From the NCBI GenBank assembly GCA_045649545.1, contig JAZRQE010000051.1:1-22765 (forward strand): 22,765 nt of DNA, in the 5' to 3' direction. The stretch is from UMGS172 sp045649545. GTDB taxonomy: Bacteria; Bacillota; Clostridia; Oscillospirales; Acutalibacteraceae. Below, piece by piece: positions 15,186 through 22,765 of this stretch (its first letter is position 1; each line of letters begins with the position of its first letter). A program made the translations under genes and the position numbers. The notes under the pieces were generated by a model. That model did no database searches. It had not been told where the DNA came from and saw nothing but the letters and a program-made list of their open reading frames with translations.

Positions 15186-17252
15186 TCAATATACCTCGCG
15201 GAAATAAAGTCCGCGTGTAAAATCGGTGTCAGGTGACAAGTTTTTGCGGTATGCCGACAAAACCTCTTGACAGCGTTCGGGTGTTTCGTCGGTAAACATC
15301 AGCACCTCAAAATCCAAGCCCCTCATCTCTTTTTTGCGGTCAAAAAGCCACAATGGCCTAGAGTTAAACATTTCCGAAAATTCACCTCGGCACATTATAG
15401 GAAACTCAATCCCCTTGCGGTCGGTTATGGTTGCTTTTCCGTTGCAGTTTTTACATCCCAGCCCGTTTTTATTAGGACAGTTTCGCACCAACATCAATGG
15501 CAATCTGCCGTAAGAAATAATGCCTTTAGGTATATCTCCGCCACAATGAACCGCATCGTCAAGCGACATTTCAAACGAAAGAATCATGGCTTTAGCACCA
15601 AAACTTTCAACCACATTAACGCTTTCGGTGTTAAATACATTCATACCAAAACCGCCGACAGTTGGCAATCCAGCCTTTTGAGCTAAACCTAACCCTGCTA
15701 AATTTCCGCAAACCACGGCTTTGACGCCGTTTTCTTTAGCCGACTGTAACTGTTGCAAAATTAAATCGGTATTGTGCAAAATCCCTCTTGGGATATCGGC
15801 TAAAACGGGTATGTTTTTCGGGATATTGACCTTCCCAAAATCGGTTTCACAAGGTAAAATTATTGCCGAAATACCGCTTAAATCTTGTGGGATTTGCTCT
15901 ACATTTCTAAAATATGCCACTGCCTTGGGCGAGACATTTCTTAAAGTTTGTTTTTCTACTTTAAACTCACTGACGGTGTTGTTTTTTAGGCCTTTTCCGT
16001 CATATTCGGCTCTTTTTTCACTTAAAAGCGACAAAGCATTACGTCGCAGTTCGTTTAACGCAGCACCGCCTACCGAAAGTCCACCGCTTATGTCACACTT
16101 AACCTCGCCCATTATAAAAGGTGTTCCGCCGCATTTTTTCAATTTTTCGGCAACAAAATCGCAATCTGTTTCGCGGTTGAGTGCCGTTTCAGGGACTTCA
16201 CTCAAAACAGTAACACTATTTCCGTCTTTATCGCGAACGGTTAGTGAAACCTGCTCGTTTTTCTTTATAATAACCTCTGCCGACACTTCTACTCTGCCGA
16301 TTTCACGGCGGTAAAGCTCGTGTGCGGAGTTTATAAGTTTTTGTGACAGTTTTTCGTCACTGTCGGTCCTTACACCGAACATTTCTTTACCTAAGGCATT
16401 TCTGTAATACCCATCGGTATGACCTGAACGGGAGAAAATACCCGAAAGTAACTCTTTAATTTCTGCCGAAACTATTTGACCCAAAGCGGCGTTTTTAACC
16501 GCAGTGACAGCGGCGGCAACGTACTCGGGACGTTTCATTCGACCCTCTATTTTAAACGAAGTGACTCCCATATCCCGCATTTCGGCAATATGAGAAATAT
16601 AACTCATATCCTTTAAACTTAAATCATGACCTGTGCCGTTTTTTACTTCAAACGGCAGACGGCAAGGCTGAGCACAAAGCCCACGGTTACCGCTGCGACC
16701 GCCCAAAACACTACTTAAATAGCACTGTCCCGAAAGGCACATACATAATGCACCGTGAACAAACGCCTCAACCTCAAGTCCCAGTAAAGCCGCTTCTTTA
16801 CACAGTTTGGCTAAAGATTCTTTATCCATTTCACGGGCGACAACCACACGTGAAAACCCCATTTCCTTTAAAAGCGGTAGACTTTCGGCAGAATGTACCG
16901 ACATTTGGGTTGACGCGTGAATAGGCATATTGGGTAAATGCTCTCGTAAAAGTTTGGCTAGCCCCAAATCCTGCACAATCAGTGCATCAACCCCGCACTC
17001 TGCCGCCATTAAAGCGGTATTGAGTGCTGTCGTCAACTCATTATCGCCTAAAAGTGTATTAAGGGTAAGATAGGTCTTAACCCCTCTCACCCTTGCAAAT
17101 GCGGCACACTGCCGCACATCTTCAGTTGTAAAATTTTTGGCATTTCGGCGAGCATTAAAATTGCCCGCACCGAAATACACCGCATCGGCTCCCGACAAAA
17201 CGGCGGCTTTGAAACTATCAACTCCGCCTGCGGGGGCAAGTACCTCAATCAT
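15186..17252 (-). CDS. Peptidase U32 family protein (RlhA/YdcP-like, long form)
   Basis: This 688-residue cytoplasmic protein belongs to the U32 family. Members once called collagenases are now linked to prephenate-dependent hydroxylation of rRNA or tRNA bases (RlhA, TrhP). It begins IEVLAPAGGVDSFKAAVLSGADAVYFG, the family N-terminal barrel, and carries the signature EAFVHGALCMCLSGQC at 162-177 followed by GNRGLCAQPCR (188-198); C170, C177, C193 and C197 may hold an iron-sulfur cluster. The C-terminal half is the extra domain of long U32 proteins, ending with another cysteine group (NCPNKNGLGCKNC). Its length fits the ~650-residue RlhA-like group better than the ~400-residue TrhP group. Its ATG overlaps the stop of zapA (ATGA), so the two are translationally coupled. 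Exact substrate is not provable here. Confidence 0.92.
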   Translation of the reverse strand: MIEVLAPAGGVDSFKAAVLSGADAVYFGAGNFNARRNAKNFTTEDVRQCAAFARVRGVKTYLTLNTLLGDNELTTALNTALMAAECGVDALIVQDLGLAKLLREHLPNMPIHASTQMSVHSAESLPLLKEMGFSRVVVAREMDKESLAKLCKEAALLGLEVEAFVHGALCMCLSGQCYLSSVLGGRSGNRGLCAQPCRLPFEVKNGTGHDLSLKDMSYISHIAEMRDMGVTSFKIEGRMKRPEYVAAAVTAVKNAALGQIVSAEIKELLSGIFSRSGHTDGYYRNALGKEMFGVRTDSDEKLSQKLINSAHELYRREIGRVEVSAEVIIKKNEQVSLTVRDKDGNSVTVLSEVPETALNRETDCDFVAEKLKKCGGTPFIMGEVKCDISGGLSVGGAALNELRRNALSLLSEKRAEYDGKGLKNNTVSEFKVEKQTLRNVSPKAVAYFRNVEQIPQDLSGISAIILPCETDFGKVNIPKNIPVLADIPRGILHNTDLILQQLQSAKENGVKAVVCGNLAGLGLAQKAGLPTVGGFGMNVFNTESVNVVESFGAKAMILSFEMSLDDAVHCGGDIPKGIISYGRLPLMLVRNCPNKNGLGCKNCNGKATITDRKGIEFPIMCRGEFSEMFNSRPLWLFDRKKEMRGLDFEVLMFTDETPERCQEVLSAYRKNLSPDTDFTRGLYFREVY

Positions 17253-17596
17253 AATGCACTTTTACCTATACGCAACTGACGGTTTTCGCGGTTAAGACGC
17301 TCGATTTCGCGGCGTGCTCCGTCAATCTCCAACCTTGCACAAGCCAAATCTTCGGAAATGCCTTTAAGTTCAGCCCTTGCTTCCTCGGCGGCAGCGTTAG
17401 CCTTTTTAGCGTTGTCACAATATTCCAGTGCTGCCAAAATTGCCACCATTGCGGTTGAAAGATACGGATTACTGCGTGCCAACGAGTCTAACTTATGGTT
17501 AAGTTCATCACCTATTTGACGAACATAGGTCTCCTCGTCCTCCGAAGCAATAATGTAATCGATACCACCAACGGTAATTCTGAATTTATTAGCCAT
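17249..17596 (-). CDS. zapA: Cell division protein ZapA
   Basis: This 115-residue cytoplasmic protein should cross-link FtsZ filaments at the division ring. The N-terminal part has the ZapA pattern KFRITVGGIDYIIASEDEETYVRQIGDELN (4-33), a short beta unit followed by a helix, then STAMVAILAALEYCDNAKKA and a long C-terminal coiled coil (about 60-110) rich in Glu, Arg and Ala. The length is typical of Gram-positive ZapA. The ATG at 17596 is chosen because AGGGG lies just before it; an in-frame TTG at 17611 would place the start ahead of that site. It is first in the unit zapA - U32 - small membrane protein, a neighbourhood seen in other Clostridia, and has a near-consensus promoter at 17633-17661. 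Confidence 0.92.
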   Translation of the reverse strand: MANKFRITVGGIDYIIASEDEETYVRQIGDELNHKLDSLARSNPYLSTAMVAILAALEYCDNAKKANAAAEEARAELKGISEDLACARLEIDGARREIERLNRENRQLRIGKSAL

Positions 17597-17632
17597 AAAC
17601 ACCCCTACCAAATGTGTTTTTTATTAATTCTC

Positions 17633-17661
17633 ATTCTACCACACAAAACTTATTTTGTCAA
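17633..17661 (-). promoter_or_regulatory. Promoter of the zapA operon
   Basis: On the minus strand TTGACA (17656-17661), 17 bases, TAGAAT (17633-17638), with TGG before the -10 (extended). The -35 box overlaps the stop codon of the DUF1461 gene (17658-17660), so the zapA unit starts right at the end of the previous one. Confidence 0.85.
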
Positions 17662-18359
17662 TTTTTGCGTTTTCTTTTTACAATTCCTAAAACTACAAAC
17701 ACCACCGAAAGCAATGCTATAGCACTGCCGATAAGTATTGCACAATTCATAAAAAACTTTTCAGGTAAAACGTTTATTATCTGGTCAACACGACTGTCAA
17801 AATACCAGTCTGATTCACCCGGAAAGAATATGTGATGAAAAACGGTAAACGCTTTTTCAAAATCGAGTGACGCTAAAATCCCCACAACCAGCGGAACAAG
17901 TATTGCCACCAAGCCAGAATAGGTGTACGCCGGCAAAGTGCCGATAAAAAAGCCTTTGACCTTTTTGAGCTTTTTTAAAATAATCAGCACAAGAAGGCAC
18001 ACGCCTGAGGTTATCAAAGCGGTTAAATTAATGTTAAACAGCACCTTGCAGTCTGCAAAATGAGCCTCACCGTCTTTAGAAAACGGCATAACCCCACACC
18101 CAAACTCGCGGTTAGGTAATGTCAAATAATCCAAAACCTCATTATAAGCCTCTTTGATTTCACTTGCCGAATATCCGCTGTGTTCAACCAAATTTAACGG
18201 TTCTATATGTGCAAAATAGAACCCTCTGCAATAAATCGGTAGTGCAATAGAAAACGACAATATAAAGAAAAACATAGCCGTCGCAAAAATAACGGCGGCT
18301 ATGCTATCAGTAATCGGTTTTCTCGATGCCGACTTCAAATTTAACTTCTGCTTATGCAT
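17658..18359 (-). CDS. DUF1461 / TIGR01906 integral membrane protein
   Basis: This 233-residue protein has about four membrane segments (19-43, 108-127, 138-163, 202-226) and a large loop between the first two. The family signature of TIGR01906 is plain near the third and fourth segments: FHHIFFPGESDWYFDSRVDQIINVLPEKFF (174-203). The loop contains the typical YNEVLDYL and a short DGEAHFADCK stretch (96-105) that usually precedes the second segment. No biochemical function is established for the family. The gene begins two bases after the stop of the SPFH-protein gene, so they share one mRNA and perhaps one membrane site. It ends directly at the zapA promoter with no terminator visible, so read-through into zapA is possible. 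Confidence 0.85.
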   Translation of the reverse strand: MHKQKLNLKSASRKPITDSIAAVIFATAMFFFILSFSIALPIYCRGFYFAHIEPLNLVEHSGYSASEIKEAYNEVLDYLTLPNREFGCGVMPFSKDGEAHFADCKVLFNINLTALITSGVCLLVLIILKKLKKVKGFFIGTLPAYTYSGLVAILVPLVVGILASLDFEKAFTVFHHIFFPGESDWYFDSRVDQIINVLPEKFFMNCAILIGSAIALLSVVFVVLGIVKRKRKN

Positions 18360-18361
18360 TA

Positions 18362-19303
18362 TTAATCACAGCAGGGGTCGGTTTTCTTTTTCGCGGGAGC
18401 TTCCTTTGCAGGCTCAGTAACATCGCCGAGTCCTGAAGTTTCGGAGAACATTACGTTTGCTTTGGTCATATCAACAGCATCGGTAGGAACAATAATTTTA
18501 GAAGCCTTACCGTTAGACATCTGTACCAATGCCTCATACTTTTTGAGTTCCAAAACAGCCGCGTCAACACCGGCATCCTTTAAAGCGGCAAGACCGTCAG
18601 CCTCTGCCTTTTTGGCAAGGAAAATCGCCTTTGCTTCACCTTCAGCACGGGCAATACGAGCGTCACGCTCACCCTCTGCAGCAAGAATCATTGCCTGCTT
18701 GTCACCCTCTGCACGGGTAATAACTGCAGCTTTGTGACCCTCTGCCTCCAACAAGGTTTCACGGCGGTCACGCTCTGCCTTCATCTGCTTTTCCATAGCA
18801 TTTTGGATTTCAGACGGCGGGATAATATTTTTAAGTTCTACACGGTTAACCTTAATGCCCCATTGGTCGGTAGCACAGTCCAAAATCTCGGTCATTTTGC
18901 CGTTGATTGTATCACGCGAGGTCAAAGTGTCGTCCAACTCCAACTCACCGACAATGTTTCTCAAAGTTGTGGCAGTAAGGTTGGATAATGCACTAATCGG
19001 ATTAACTGCACCGTAAGTGAAAAGTTTAGAGTCAAACACTTTAAAATACACAACGGTATCAATCTGCATAGTTACATTATCCTTGGTGATAACCGGCTGC
19101 GGAGGAGAATCCAAAACCTGCTCTTTTAAGGTTACGCGTTTTGAAACGCGGTCAATAACAGGGATAAGGATATGCAAGCCTGCACCCCAAGTGGCGTGGT
19201 ATTTACCCAACCGCTCAATAACAAACTCGGTCGCCTGCGGAACAACACGCAAACAACAAAGCACAATAAACGCCAATACGGCAGCTATAATTAAACCCGG
19301 CAT
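18362..19303 (-). CDS. SPFH/band 7 (stomatin/QmcA-like) membrane protein
   Basis: This 313-residue protein has one N-terminal membrane anchor (about 2-18), a band 7 domain (about 20-190) opening with VVPQATEFVIERLGKYHATWGAGLHILIPVIDRV, and the stomatin-typical RNIVGELELDDTLTSRDTIN at about 115-134. A long Ala/Glu/Arg-rich coiled coil follows (ca. 170-235, repeats of RAEGE/AEGER), the part that makes these proteins oligomerise into membrane rings. The C-terminus is lysine-rich and ends DPCCD; the adjacent cysteines could be lipidated or bind metal, which is speculation. The usual partner NfeD is not adjacent; a DUF1461 membrane protein follows after two bases. Start: AAAGGATGA before the ATG. 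Role: membrane microdomain or protease scaffold, by family. Confidence 0.92.
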   Translation of the reverse strand: MPGLIIAAVLAFIVLCCLRVVPQATEFVIERLGKYHATWGAGLHILIPVIDRVSKRVTLKEQVLDSPPQPVITKDNVTMQIDTVVYFKVFDSKLFTYGAVNPISALSNLTATTLRNIVGELELDDTLTSRDTINGKMTEILDCATDQWGIKVNRVELKNIIPPSEIQNAMEKQMKAERDRRETLLEAEGHKAAVITRAEGDKQAMILAAEGERDARIARAEGEAKAIFLAKKAEADGLAALKDAGVDAAVLELKKYEALVQMSNGKASKIIVPTDAVDMTKANVMFSETSGLGDVTEPAKEAPAKKKTDPCCD

Positions 19304-19348
19304 AAAAAAATCATCCTTTTAAAGTTATTAGGTTTTCACCTTAATATT

Positions 19349-19377
19349 ATTTTACCATACCTTAAAAATTATGTCAA
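19349..19377 (-). promoter_or_regulatory. Promoter of the SPFH - DUF1461 operon
   Basis: On the minus strand TTGACA (19372-19377), 17 bases, TAAAAT (19349-19354), with TGG before the -10 box (extended -10). It lies in the divergent gap with citrate synthase. Confidence 0.82.
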
Positions 19378-19422
19378 TCTCAACTCGCAAAACCCAATAT
19401 ATAAATCATATAATTTGTTTAG

Positions 19423-19451
19423 TTGATTTATAGATAAATATATGTTAAAAT
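19423..19451 (+). promoter_or_regulatory. Promoter of citrate synthase
   Basis: TTGATT (19423-19428), 17 bases, TAAAAT (19446-19451), with TGT before the -10 (extended). A second TATAAT is at 19470-19475 but lacks a -35 at proper distance. The start would give a leader of about 45 bases with GAGGT before the ATG. Confidence 0.6.
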
Positions 19452-19504
19452 AATTGTGTATATATGTATTATAATGCAACCTTTTTATAGAAACGAGGTA
19501 AAAA

Positions 19505-20866
19505 ATGAAAAAATCCTATTCCGAAGTTACCCCTTATATCAAGAACTTAGCAAAAATATCATGTGAAAATAACGGGATTAAACCCGAGATGTATACAGAA
19601 CATCACGTTTTCCGCGGTCTGCGTGACCTCAACGGTAACGGTGTTGTTACAGGGTTGACCGAAATTTCCAGTGTCATTGCCAAGAAAAAAGATGAAAACG
19701 GCAACTTTGTACCCTGCCACGGCGAACTGCGTTACCGCGGAATTAACGTGCGTGACATTATTAAGGGATTAAAGCACGACAATCGTTTCGGCTTCGAAGA
19801 GGCTATATACTTATTGCTGTTCGGCAGACTGCCTAACGAAAAAGAACTGTTAGAGTTTTCGGCAGAGCTTGCCGATTATCGTTCATTGCCACCCTCATTT
19901 GTCCGTGATATGATTTTAAAAGCACCCGGCAAGGATATGATGAACATTCTTTCCCGTTGCGTATTGGCTTTATACTCTTATGACGAAAACCCAGACGATA
20001 TTTCAATCGCCAATGTCTTGCGTCAGTGTATGCAATTGATTGCCGTTTTCCCGATGCTGTCGGTTTACAGTTATCAGTCATACTTACATTATCACCAAAA
20101 TCAAAGTCTTTTTATACACCAGCCCAACCCAAAATATTCAACGGCTGAAAATCTTTTGAGTTTACTTCGCGAGGACGGTCAGTTTACCGACCTTGAAGCC
20201 AAAATACTTGACCTTGCAATGATACTTCACGCAGAGCATGGCGGCGGTAACAACTCTACCTTTACAACCCACGTTGTTACCTCATCAGGTACCGATACAT
20301 ATTCGGCAATTGCGGCGGCTTTAGGCTCGCTTAAAGGCCCTCGTCACGGCGGCGCAAACATAAAGGTTGTCAGAATGTTCGACGATATGAAGGCAAATAT
20401 TAACACTAAAGACCAAAACGAAATTAAAGATTATCTTGCACGCCTGCTCGACAAAAAGGCGTTTGACAACGCCGGTCTTATCTACGGTATGGGACACGCA
20501 ATCTACTCTCTCTCCGACCCGAGAGCCGACATTTTAAAGGAATGTGCTGAAAGTCTTGCAATAGAAAAGGGGCAGGAAGAAGAATTTAAGCTATACGAAA
20601 CCGTTGCTTCTTTAGCACCCGAAATCATTGCAGACCGAAGAAAAATGTATAAAGGCGTCAGCCCGAATGTTGACTTTTATTCGGGTCTAATTTACCGTAT
20701 GTTAGGATTACCGCCCGAATTATTTACACCGATTTTTGCGGTGTCGAGAATCGCCGGTTGGAGTGCCCACCGTATTGAGGAAATTCAAAATGCAGGCAAA
20801 ATTATTCGTCCGGCTTATATCAATGTCAAATCAACCGCCGAATATACTGCTTTAAAAGAAAGATAA
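19505..20866 (+). CDS. gltA: Citrate synthase (clostridial type)
   Basis: This 453-residue enzyme condenses acetyl-CoA and oxaloacetate to citrate, feeding 2-oxoglutarate and glutamate synthesis in anaerobes with an incomplete TCA cycle. The active-site landmarks are present: the catalytic His region MILHAEHGGGNNSTF (239-253), LKGPRHGGAN (276-285, H281), YGMGHAIYSLSDPRAD (327-341) and the catalytic Asp in SPNVDFYSG (D390). The N-terminal extension of about 40 residues and GHAIY in place of the common GHRVY are traits of the clostridial/Lachnospiraceae group. A methylcitrate synthase role cannot be excluded, but no prp genes are near. Start: GAGGT five bases before the ATG. It is 48 bases before trkA on the same strand, with no terminator between. 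Confidence 0.94.
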   Translation: MKKSYSEVTPYIKNLAKISCENNGIKPEMYTEHHVFRGLRDLNGNGVVTGLTEISSVIAKKKDENGNFVPCHGELRYRGINVRDIIKGLKHDNRFGFEEAIYLLLFGRLPNEKELLEFSAELADYRSLPPSFVRDMILKAPGKDMMNILSRCVLALYSYDENPDDISIANVLRQCMQLIAVFPMLSVYSYQSYLHYHQNQSLFIHQPNPKYSTAENLLSLLREDGQFTDLEAKILDLAMILHAEHGGGNNSTFTTHVVTSSGTDTYSAIAAALGSLKGPRHGGANIKVVRMFDDMKANINTKDQNEIKDYLARLLDKKAFDNAGLIYGMGHAIYSLSDPRADILKECAESLAIEKGQEEEFKLYETVASLAPEIIADRRKMYKGVSPNVDFYSGLIYRMLGLPPELFTPIFAVSRIAGWSAHRIEEIQNAGKIIRPAYINVKSTAEYTALKER

Positions 20867-20914
20867 TTACTTTTAACAAGTTGTTCCTAATCAACGTTTA
20901 AAAGAGGGATTTTT

Positions 20915-22216
20915 ATGAAAATTGTTATTGTAGGATGCGGAAAAATCGGTTCTACCATTGTAGCGAGTTTGGTTAACGAGGGTCACGATATCGTCGCCAT
21001 TGACTCTGACCCGAAAAACGTAAAGAACATTACCAATATTTACGATGTAATGGGGCTTTGCGGAAACGGTGCCGACAGTGACACTTTACTGGAAGCCGAT
21101 GTTCAAAACGCCGAGCTGTTCGTTGCCGTAACCGGTTCGGACGAGCTTAATATGTTAAGTTGTTTCTTTGCTCGAAAACTCGGTGCAAAAAACACCGTTG
21201 CCCGAATAAGAAATCATGAGTATAACGACAAAAGTTTGGCTTTTTTAAAACAAAATCTTGAACTTTCTATGTCAATAAACCCTGAACTTTTGGCAGCAAA
21301 AGAGCTTTTTAATATTTTAAAATTCCCCTCTGCAGTAAAGATTGACACTTTTTCAAGAGGCAATCTTGAAATGATTGAATTCCGCTTAAAACCGGATTCC
21401 GTTTTAGACGGAATGACCTTGATGCAAATGCGTGAAAAGCACAAAGCCAAAGTGCTTGTATGTTATGTTCAGCGAGAGGATAATATTTTCATTCCTGACG
21501 GTAATTTTGCTTTGAAAAGCGGTGACAAAATCGGTATTACTGCCTCTCCGAGCGAACTTGAAAAGCTGTTCCGCAGTTTAGGCTCTTTTAAAAAGAGTGC
21601 TAAAAACGTTATGATTATGGGCGGTAGCCGTACCGCTTTATACCTTGCCGAAATGCTTACTGAAATCGGCAGTTCGGTTAAAATAATCGAAAAAAACGCC
21701 GACGTATGCGAGCAATTGAGCGAAGCCTTGCCAAAAGCCGTAATTATCCAGGGAGACGGCACCGAGCAGGAGCTTTTACTTGAAGAAGGTGTTAAATCAC
21801 TTGATGCATTTGTTTCATTAACCGGCGTTGATGAGGAAAATATTCTTATTTCTATTTTCGCATCGTCTAAAAACGTTCCCAACATCATTTCCAAGGTCAA
21901 CCGCGACGAGCTTATCCCGTTAGCCGAAAATTTAGGGTTGGATTGTGTAATTTCGCCAAACAAACTGATTGCTGACGTGGCGGTGAGTTACGCCAGAGCA
22001 TTACAAAACTCTTTAGGCAGTAATATTGAAACGCTTTATCAGTTGGCTGACGGCAAAGCAGAGGCACTTGAGTTTAATGTAAAACCGGACTCAAAGGTTG
22101 TAAACATTCCTTTAAAGGATTTACAGACCAAGCAAGGTATTTTGATTGCCGGTATCATACGCGGTCAAAAAACGATTATTCCTGCCGGTAATGATATGAT
22201 TTTACCTACTGTGTGA
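20915..22216 (+). CDS. trkA: TrkA, NAD-binding regulator of potassium uptake (C-terminus lost)
   Basis: TrkA is the peripheral RCK subunit that binds NAD and gates the TrkH potassium channel. The 433 residues contain two RCK units: the first Rossmann domain with IVGCGKIGS (5-13) and the acidic D30, its TrkA_C domain (ca. 145-215, SGDKIGITA); the second Rossmann domain with IMGGSRTALYLAE (234-246) and E259, and a second TrkA_C domain from ca. 365. That last domain stops at NDMILPTV, where the family runs on with a GDxVIVVT-type strand and roughly 15-25 more residues. The cut coincides with a jump in base composition (see junction at 22205-22235), so the gene is probably intact in the source organism and truncated here. 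trkH is not seen. Start: AGAGGG six to seven bases before the ATG. Confidence 0.93.
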   Translation: MKIVIVGCGKIGSTIVASLVNEGHDIVAIDSDPKNVKNITNIYDVMGLCGNGADSDTLLEADVQNAELFVAVTGSDELNMLSCFFARKLGAKNTVARIRNHEYNDKSLAFLKQNLELSMSINPELLAAKELFNILKFPSAVKIDTFSRGNLEMIEFRLKPDSVLDGMTLMQMREKHKAKVLVCYVQREDNIFIPDGNFALKSGDKIGITASPSELEKLFRSLGSFKKSAKNVMIMGGSRTALYLAEMLTEIGSSVKIIEKNADVCEQLSEALPKAVIIQGDGTEQELLLEEGVKSLDAFVSLTGVDEENILISIFASSKNVPNIISKVNRDELIPLAENLGLDCVISPNKLIADVAVSYARALQNSLGSNIETLYQLADGKAEALEFNVKPDSKVVNIPLKDLQTKQGILIAGIIRGQKTIIPAGNDMILPTV

Positions 22217-22235
22217 TTCTTCCGGGGGTGAATGC
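22205..22235. other. Composition junction: contig chimera or insertion boundary
   Basis: TrkA is collinear with its family up to the Pro codon at 22205-22207 and then ends within two codons. From about 22217 on, the sequence is GC-richer: the 60 bases from 22261 hold 34 G+C, the 60 from 22081 hold 22. Codon choice also switches to CTG/ATC/GCG/ACC. No insertion-sequence ends or repeat were seen at the boundary. Confidence 0.7.
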
Positions 22236-22237
22236 AA

Positions 22238-22720
22238 ATGAGTCAAGCTAATTCTACCAATCAGAAGCGGGTGCCGATCCGCAGACGTGTCATGTCGATC
22301 GTCCTTCTGACAACGCTGATCGCCCTGCTGGCGGCAAGCGTGACCGGTATTATCTGCATCCATTGGATCAAGAATTCCTCGGAGACCGCGCTGACCGACC
22401 AGCTGGAGAGCAATCTGAAGAACATCGTGCAGCAGAAGGCCGTATCTGCAGATGCCAAGCTGGAGCACTATGAGAAATACATCGAGCTCGCGACCGATTA
22501 CATCGAAGGGATGTACAAAGACGAAGATGAAATGATCGACCGCGGCAGGATCTTCTATCCGCCGCGCAACACGAAGGAATACATGCTGACCCGGGGGTTC
22601 GCATGGGAGGATGTGTCTGCAGAGGATTTCACGGATGAGCTTCGGTTCTTCAGCAATCTGATAACGGATTTACCTCTTCCCTGTATTTACAATATATCTG
22701 TATCAATGTGTATTTTCTGA
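22238..22720 (+). CDS. N-terminal sensor part of a membrane-bound phosphatase/kinase-like signalling protein, broken
   Basis: The start is a basic IRRRVMSIVLL followed by a membrane segment (about residues 18-43), then an extracytoplasmic helical region with LTDQLESNLKNIVQQKA and a Cache-like sensor part up to DELRFFSNL. This N-terminal layout resembles clostridial PP2C/SpoIIE-type serine phosphatases with an external sensor domain; the family is inferred from this portion only, as no catalytic domain is present. After SNL (near 22660) the frame continues for about 19 unlike residues to a stop at 22720, probably because of a second break. ATG 22238 is favoured by CGGGGG nine bases before it; ATG 22232 is only three bases from it. 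Codon use and GC content are unlike all other genes here, so it likely comes from another genome. Confidence 0.6.
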   Translation: MSQANSTNQKRVPIRRRVMSIVLLTTLIALLAASVTGIICIHWIKNSSETALTDQLESNLKNIVQQKAVSADAKLEHYEKYIELATDYIEGMYKDEDEMIDRGRIFYPPRNTKEYMLTRGFAWEDVSAEDFTDELRFFSNLITDLPLPCIYNISVSMCIF

Positions 22721-22764
22721 TTGCGGCGATCCGCATAGAAATCCTGCAGAAGTCCGACTACCAG
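22657..22764 (+). other. Possible coding fragment in another frame at the right edge
   Basis: One frame is open from 22639 to the window end and from 22657 reads like a membrane protein: SDNGFTSSLYLQYICINVYF then LIAAIRIEILQKSDYQ. It is in a different frame from the sensor protein fragment, and the same-frame stop lies at 22636-22638. Too short to assign; it may be an unrelated third segment or the result of a frameshift. Confidence 0.25.
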
Positions 22765-22765
22765 T

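Noticed and set aside
22202..22604. Long minus-strand open frames opposite the sensor-protein fragment
   Set aside because: GC-rich sequence leaves antisense frames open by chance; their translations are Arg/Cys/Ser-rich and have no ribosome sites.

Overview
The window looks like the chromosome of an anaerobic, low-to-moderate GC Firmicute, most likely a clostridial gut-type organism of the Ruminococcaceae/Oscillospiraceae kind. The pointers are an A-type flavodiiron protein with a rubredoxin, a clostridial-type citrate synthase, a ZapA/peptidase-U32 pair, strong AGGAGG-type ribosome-binding sites and sigma-A type promoters. Species cannot be fixed from the sequence alone.

Layout. 1-674: the N-terminal part of a secreted, carbohydrate-binding-like protein, minus strand, running off the left edge. 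930-1748: a lone family 2 glycosyltransferase, minus strand. 1897-3469: an oxygen/NO-detoxifying flavodiiron protein and its electron donor rubredoxin, separated by a 216-bp hairpin-rich element with imperfect 26-bp terminal inverted repeats (MITE-like). 3598-6345: a large YfhO-type membrane glycosyltransferase with an unusual acidic tail. 6416-12164: a minus-strand run in the order metY, CpsB-type tyrosine phosphatase (non-standard start codon), membrane-anchored Ig-like protein, and two consecutive Wzz/BY-kinase fusion proteins. This is a polysaccharide-control cassette without glycosyltransferases. 12366-13010: a conserved-looking protein I do not recognise. 13053-17596: minus-strand zapA, peptidase U32, small membrane protein and lepA. 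17658-19303: a stomatin/SPFH protein followed by a DUF1461 membrane protein. 19505-22216: citrate synthase and TrkA, plus strand. 22205-22765: foreign-looking sequence.

The genes group into three themes: cell envelope and polysaccharide work (both glycosyltransferases, the phosphatase/kinase cassette, the SPFH protein), redox defence (flavodiiron protein and rubredoxin), and housekeeping (lepA, zapA, U32, citrate synthase, TrkA, metY). Transcription units are compact, and convergent units are separated by clear hairpin terminators.

Most notable: LepA carries Leu instead of the catalytic His in its DTPGH motif. The tandem BY-kinases have complementary features, one with intact ATP motifs and a short tail, the other with altered motifs and a tail holding 12 tyrosines. 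The CpsB phosphatase has no ATG/GTG/TTG start ahead of its metal-binding HTH motif. A structured MITE-like element sits between two partner genes. TrkA loses its C-terminus exactly where GC content jumps, and a second break follows about 450 bp later, so the last ~560 bases may be an assembly chimera or recent insertion.
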